Shown here one piece after another: positions 60,646-64,000 of a DNA stretch of 64,000 nucleotides. Location: assembly GCF_026151205.1 (NCBI RefSeq), contig NC_087078.1:11825118-11889117 (forward strand), given 5' to 3'. The position numbers and the translations under genes are program-made. The notes below the pieces were generated by a model that saw only the letters and a list, made by a program, of their open reading frames with translations, ran no database searches and was not told the origin of the DNA. Source of the DNA: Bolinopsis microptera (lineage: Eukaryota > Ctenophora > Tentaculata > Lobata > Bolinopsidae). Numbering within the stretch: the first letter of the stretch is position 1; each line of letters begins with the position of its first letter.

Positions 60646-61280
60646 CTATCGAACTCCAAACAGTCTCAAATAAATCCTACAAAAAAAGGCCACGATGTTA
60701 AACATTCCCTTCGAACTCCAACCAGTCTCAAATAAATTTTGATCAGCTTCTCTCGTATTGCAAAATAACGATCTGGAGCTGCACGAAGAAGTAATGAACT
60801 AAAGGTAAATAAATATACCAGCAGGTTGATGGGGAATATCAGCTTAAAATCACGTGCAAGGGTAAACATGTGGCCAAAAGTCAGGACAAAGAATTATCCC
60901 GCTACCTAACAATGGCTGGACACAGCCGAAATAATAACAGCATTGTTTGGGCTTGATTTTTAGTAAACAGATGAATAGAACTCTTAAGTATGTAATTGTA
61001 ACCCAACATTATCGACCATAGATCCGTGCATTATTCACTCCTTTAATGGAAGTAGGGAGGCTGTGTTAGCAGTCAGAAACTGCCCATGACGTACGCTTCA
61101 AAACACAACCCAACTACATCACGTGATCACGACTACATCACGACTCACTGGAGTAGCGTCTTCCATTAACCCGGCTATAAATTACTTACGCGGTATACAA
61201 TTACACGATATCATCAGCGATTGTAGCATTTTAAACTGAAATTGCTCTTTTCCATTAAGATTATTTAAGAGACACAGAGG

Positions 61281-62066
61281 CGGGGGGTGCAGGTACTTTT
61301 TTGATGGAACATATGCTGACTTTTCGAAATTTCTGAAAATAACCACCCACCCACCTCCTTCAAGAATGGAATAACAAAAAAGTACCACGGTACTTTTCGA
61401 AATTGTCCCGAATGACCCCCACCCCCTCCTTTTTTTTCAAAAAATTCCTGTTCATCAGTTTTCCTAAACTGAAGATGTTCTGACACCTCGATGTGACTTG
61501 TGAGCAGGGTTGCCGGCATTTTTGAGAGTCATTTTTAAGGTTTTTTCAAGTCTTTTAAGGCCCCTTTTGACCCATTTTTAAGGTCCAAAACAGTTAAATT
61601 CAAGGTTTTTTAAGGTCCACAGTGCGAAAGTTTGGACAAACGTAATGCAATAAAGTGCAAATTTAAGGTTTTTTGAAGGTCTTCCGCTACAGAAATTGCA
61701 ATCATATCTAAAGGGGGAAGGTATAATTTCAGAAAAAACCCAATTAGATCTACACCGACCTAGGTATAATTTCAGAAAACCCCAATTAGATCTACAACAA
61801 GCTAGGTATAATTTCAGAAAACCCCAATTAGATCTACAACAAGCTAGGTATAATTTCAGAAAACCCCAATTCTAACATTTTGGTAATGAAAAAGTACCAT
61901 GTACTTTTATCATCATGTTTTGGGTACCCCTTCTTTTTTTGGGACAAAAAAAGTACCATGATACTTTTCGAAAATTTCATAAAACACCCACCCACCCCTC
62001 GGGTACTTTTAGGGTTATGTTCCATCAAAAAAGTACCTACCCCCCCCCCCCCCCCCCCCCCCCCCG
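61281..62066. mobile_element. G-run-terminated element with internal 42-base array
   Basis: Left end CGGGGGGTGCAGGTACTTTT, then ttgatggaacat; the right end is the inverse, finishing in a run of C and a final G. The flank acagagg lies at 61274-61280 and 62067-62073. Internal blocks of gtaccatg.tacttttcgaaa repeat in both orientations. A 42-base tandem (aggtataatttcagaaaacc...) runs about 61720-61870. No gene. Confidence 0.72.
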
Positions 62067-64000
62067 ACAGAGGCACTGTATAGTGTATAAGAGTGTAAAC
62101 TGTAAATTGTAAGTTCAGAAATGACAGAGTAGTCGCAATTTTTATGATAATCAAGTACGAGACCTCTGACCTACACTGCAGTTATATTCACTGTGATCAT
62201 AATAATTTAGGGAGTTTAAATCTTAACCACCTCATCCATATATCATATTTTTATTGCTCAAATATACGATATATCATTAGCAATGATGTTATGTTGAGGT
62301 TAAATAACTGTTAACACTACGTAAAGTTGCTATGATCTGTCACCAATTTCTCTCTCTAGACACCAATATTCCATACCATATAAGGACAATACAATATGGA
62401 ATATTAGCCATTGGTTATGTGGCATGCATTGTCTGAGTTTGGGTGCCATTTCAATTAATCTAGTTCAAAGTAAGGTAATACTAATCCTAGTTTAAATCTG
62501 ACTCCTGATAATTAATTATCTAAACAGCTATCAAGCCTCATTGACACGAGTAAAATTTGAAAAGATCATGCGAAAAATAAGAGCAGGATCAAAATATCGA
62601 CTTCGTGGTCAGTCTATCTGAGTCATTGCGGTCGGTAGTGGTACAACGTTGACCATTGGACGTCCAATATACAAATCAATATTCAGTAACAGATACAGTC
62701 CAGTGTGTTTGGTTGCAGTACCATACTGCATGATGCAAATGCAATCAATCTGAGAAAATCAATGATCAGTACAACTAGTAGCAGTTCTAACCCTATGCCG
62801 GGTACTTTCGGTAATTATCAAAATCATACCTTATTTTATGTCGATTGTGTACGTGACAGAGGAAATGACAGCAGATCAGATCAGAGCAGAGCAGAGAACG
62901 AATTGTGCAGACAATAACCTGGTAACCTGGTAACCTGGTAACCTGGTAACCTGGTAACCTGGTAACCTGGTAACCTGGTAACCTGGTAACCTGGTAACAG
63001 TTCAACAACAACAACAAATAGTTACAGACTCTAGCTGACACGATCAGTTCTCTGGTAAGTAAAAGCGGAATTTGGGGAAGCCACGGTAAAATAAGTTAAT
63101 CGGGGTTTAAGCAGTTTAAATCGGGATTTTGTCAGTTCAAATTATTAAATATGTATGTTAACACCTGTTTGATAGAAAGGAAATAGCCGCGGTTAATCAG
63201 GTAGAAGTAAGGCGGGTTTTACTGTACCGGAAATGGAACGGGATTTCAAAGGGATTGTAATGGGATTCCAACAACTAGTTGGAAGTTTAAAAGAATATAC
63301 ACGTGGAAGCCCGCTCGACGCATTAGCCAATCACGTATCATTATCAATCCGATAATTCCAGGCATTGTAGTTTATTCCTTTTCTTACCCAGTAACCTGAG
63401 TACCATTTCTTATCTCTACAAGCTTGAGGTGTGTTTCGACACACGTCACATTAGTTAGACAATTCTGGCAACAGTCTGAGTCACGAATATTTCTAAGCAG
63501 AGAAACAATGTGTTTGAAGGAATTTAACAAATATAAGACGAGGTAAAAAGCTTTAATTTTGACATCAGTTCTTAAAATTATTAGTTAAATAGTACCAGCT
63601 ATTATGGTAGCGCTGAAAGTTGTAAAAGTTATGTTAAAAGTATTTAAAAGCGTCAGGTCAAACCCAAACAAGATGTTGCCCTTCCACCCAACACATTGAT
63701 ACGTGTCGTGATAAATTGTAGTCTGGTACGTGATAAATAGTAGCCTGGTCATTTTGAAATGTTTCTGGAATCTGTATTATATATAGTGATAGAGTTCGTT
63801 ACCGGACACTGTGAAATAAACTAGGTACGATCTTAACAAATTTAAGTCGGCAACAACCCCCAAAATGTGCCTGATCATGGAAGAGAAGACGATGAACCAC
63901 TTTAATGGTCATTGCCCAATTAGGACTTTAGTTTTGGTTTTGGTTTGGTTTAGGGAGCAAACATGCCACATACGTCCAGGTTCGAGATCAGAATATACAA
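62067..64000. other. Right edge of window, no gene seen
   Basis: Apart from the 8-base array at 62916-62999 I find no gene, RNA or transposon boundary here. Confidence 0.4.
62916..62999 (+). repeat. 8-base tandem repeat (ggtaacct)n, long copy
   Basis: Ten or eleven perfect taacctgg units. GGTAACC is a palindrome, so the array can form many small cruciforms. Confidence 0.95.

Overview
This window is eukaryotic and almost certainly animal. It is AT-rich, the genes have short phase-consistent GT-AG introns, and the families present (PWWP/LEDGF-like, SLC17, C2H2 zinc finger, Ig/FN3 receptor) are metazoan. The non-LTR elements resemble types common in marine invertebrates; that, plus the dense MITE and minisatellite load, suggests a non-vertebrate, probably marine animal. 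I cannot assign a phylum.

Layout. 1-8.7 kb is a nest of mobile DNA. A decayed jockey/CR1-like retrotransposon is split by a 1.4-kb palindromic TTAA-flanked element that itself carries a truncated retrotransposon copy. Then come three copies of a hAT-like MITE (one inserted inside another) and a decayed non-LTR element on the minus strand with a PHD finger, a reverse transcriptase and a restriction-like nuclease. 11.5-13.9 kb (minus) is a six-exon SLC17-type transporter. 15.5-19.2 kb (plus) is a six-exon PWWP protein resembling HDGF/LEDGF. 19.7-30.5 kb (plus) is a seven-exon five-finger C2H2 gene. Its 7.9-kb third intron holds two further genes: a small signal-peptide/transmembrane protein (plus) and a four-exon MFS transporter (minus). 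30.5-37 kb is mobile DNA: a tRNA-derived SINE, MITEs, a MULE-like element with FLYWCH remnants, a perfect 142-bp inverted repeat and an element built of small palindromes. 37.9-50.8 kb (minus) is a large type I receptor gene with Ig and FN3 domains; its introns hold a retrotransposon ORF1 relic, a G-run-terminated element and a 23-bp minisatellite. 51-64 kb has no gene I can support; it is dominated by tandem arrays and nonautonomous DNA transposons.

The genes show no shared pathway. The strongest unusual signals are in the repeats: DNA elements ending in long G-runs with subterminal tandem arrays, nested insertions datable by target-site duplications, and tandem arrays that reproduce a splice donor. 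Gene models were built by hand from reading frame, splice consensus and phase. Two junctions in the receptor gene remain unresolved.
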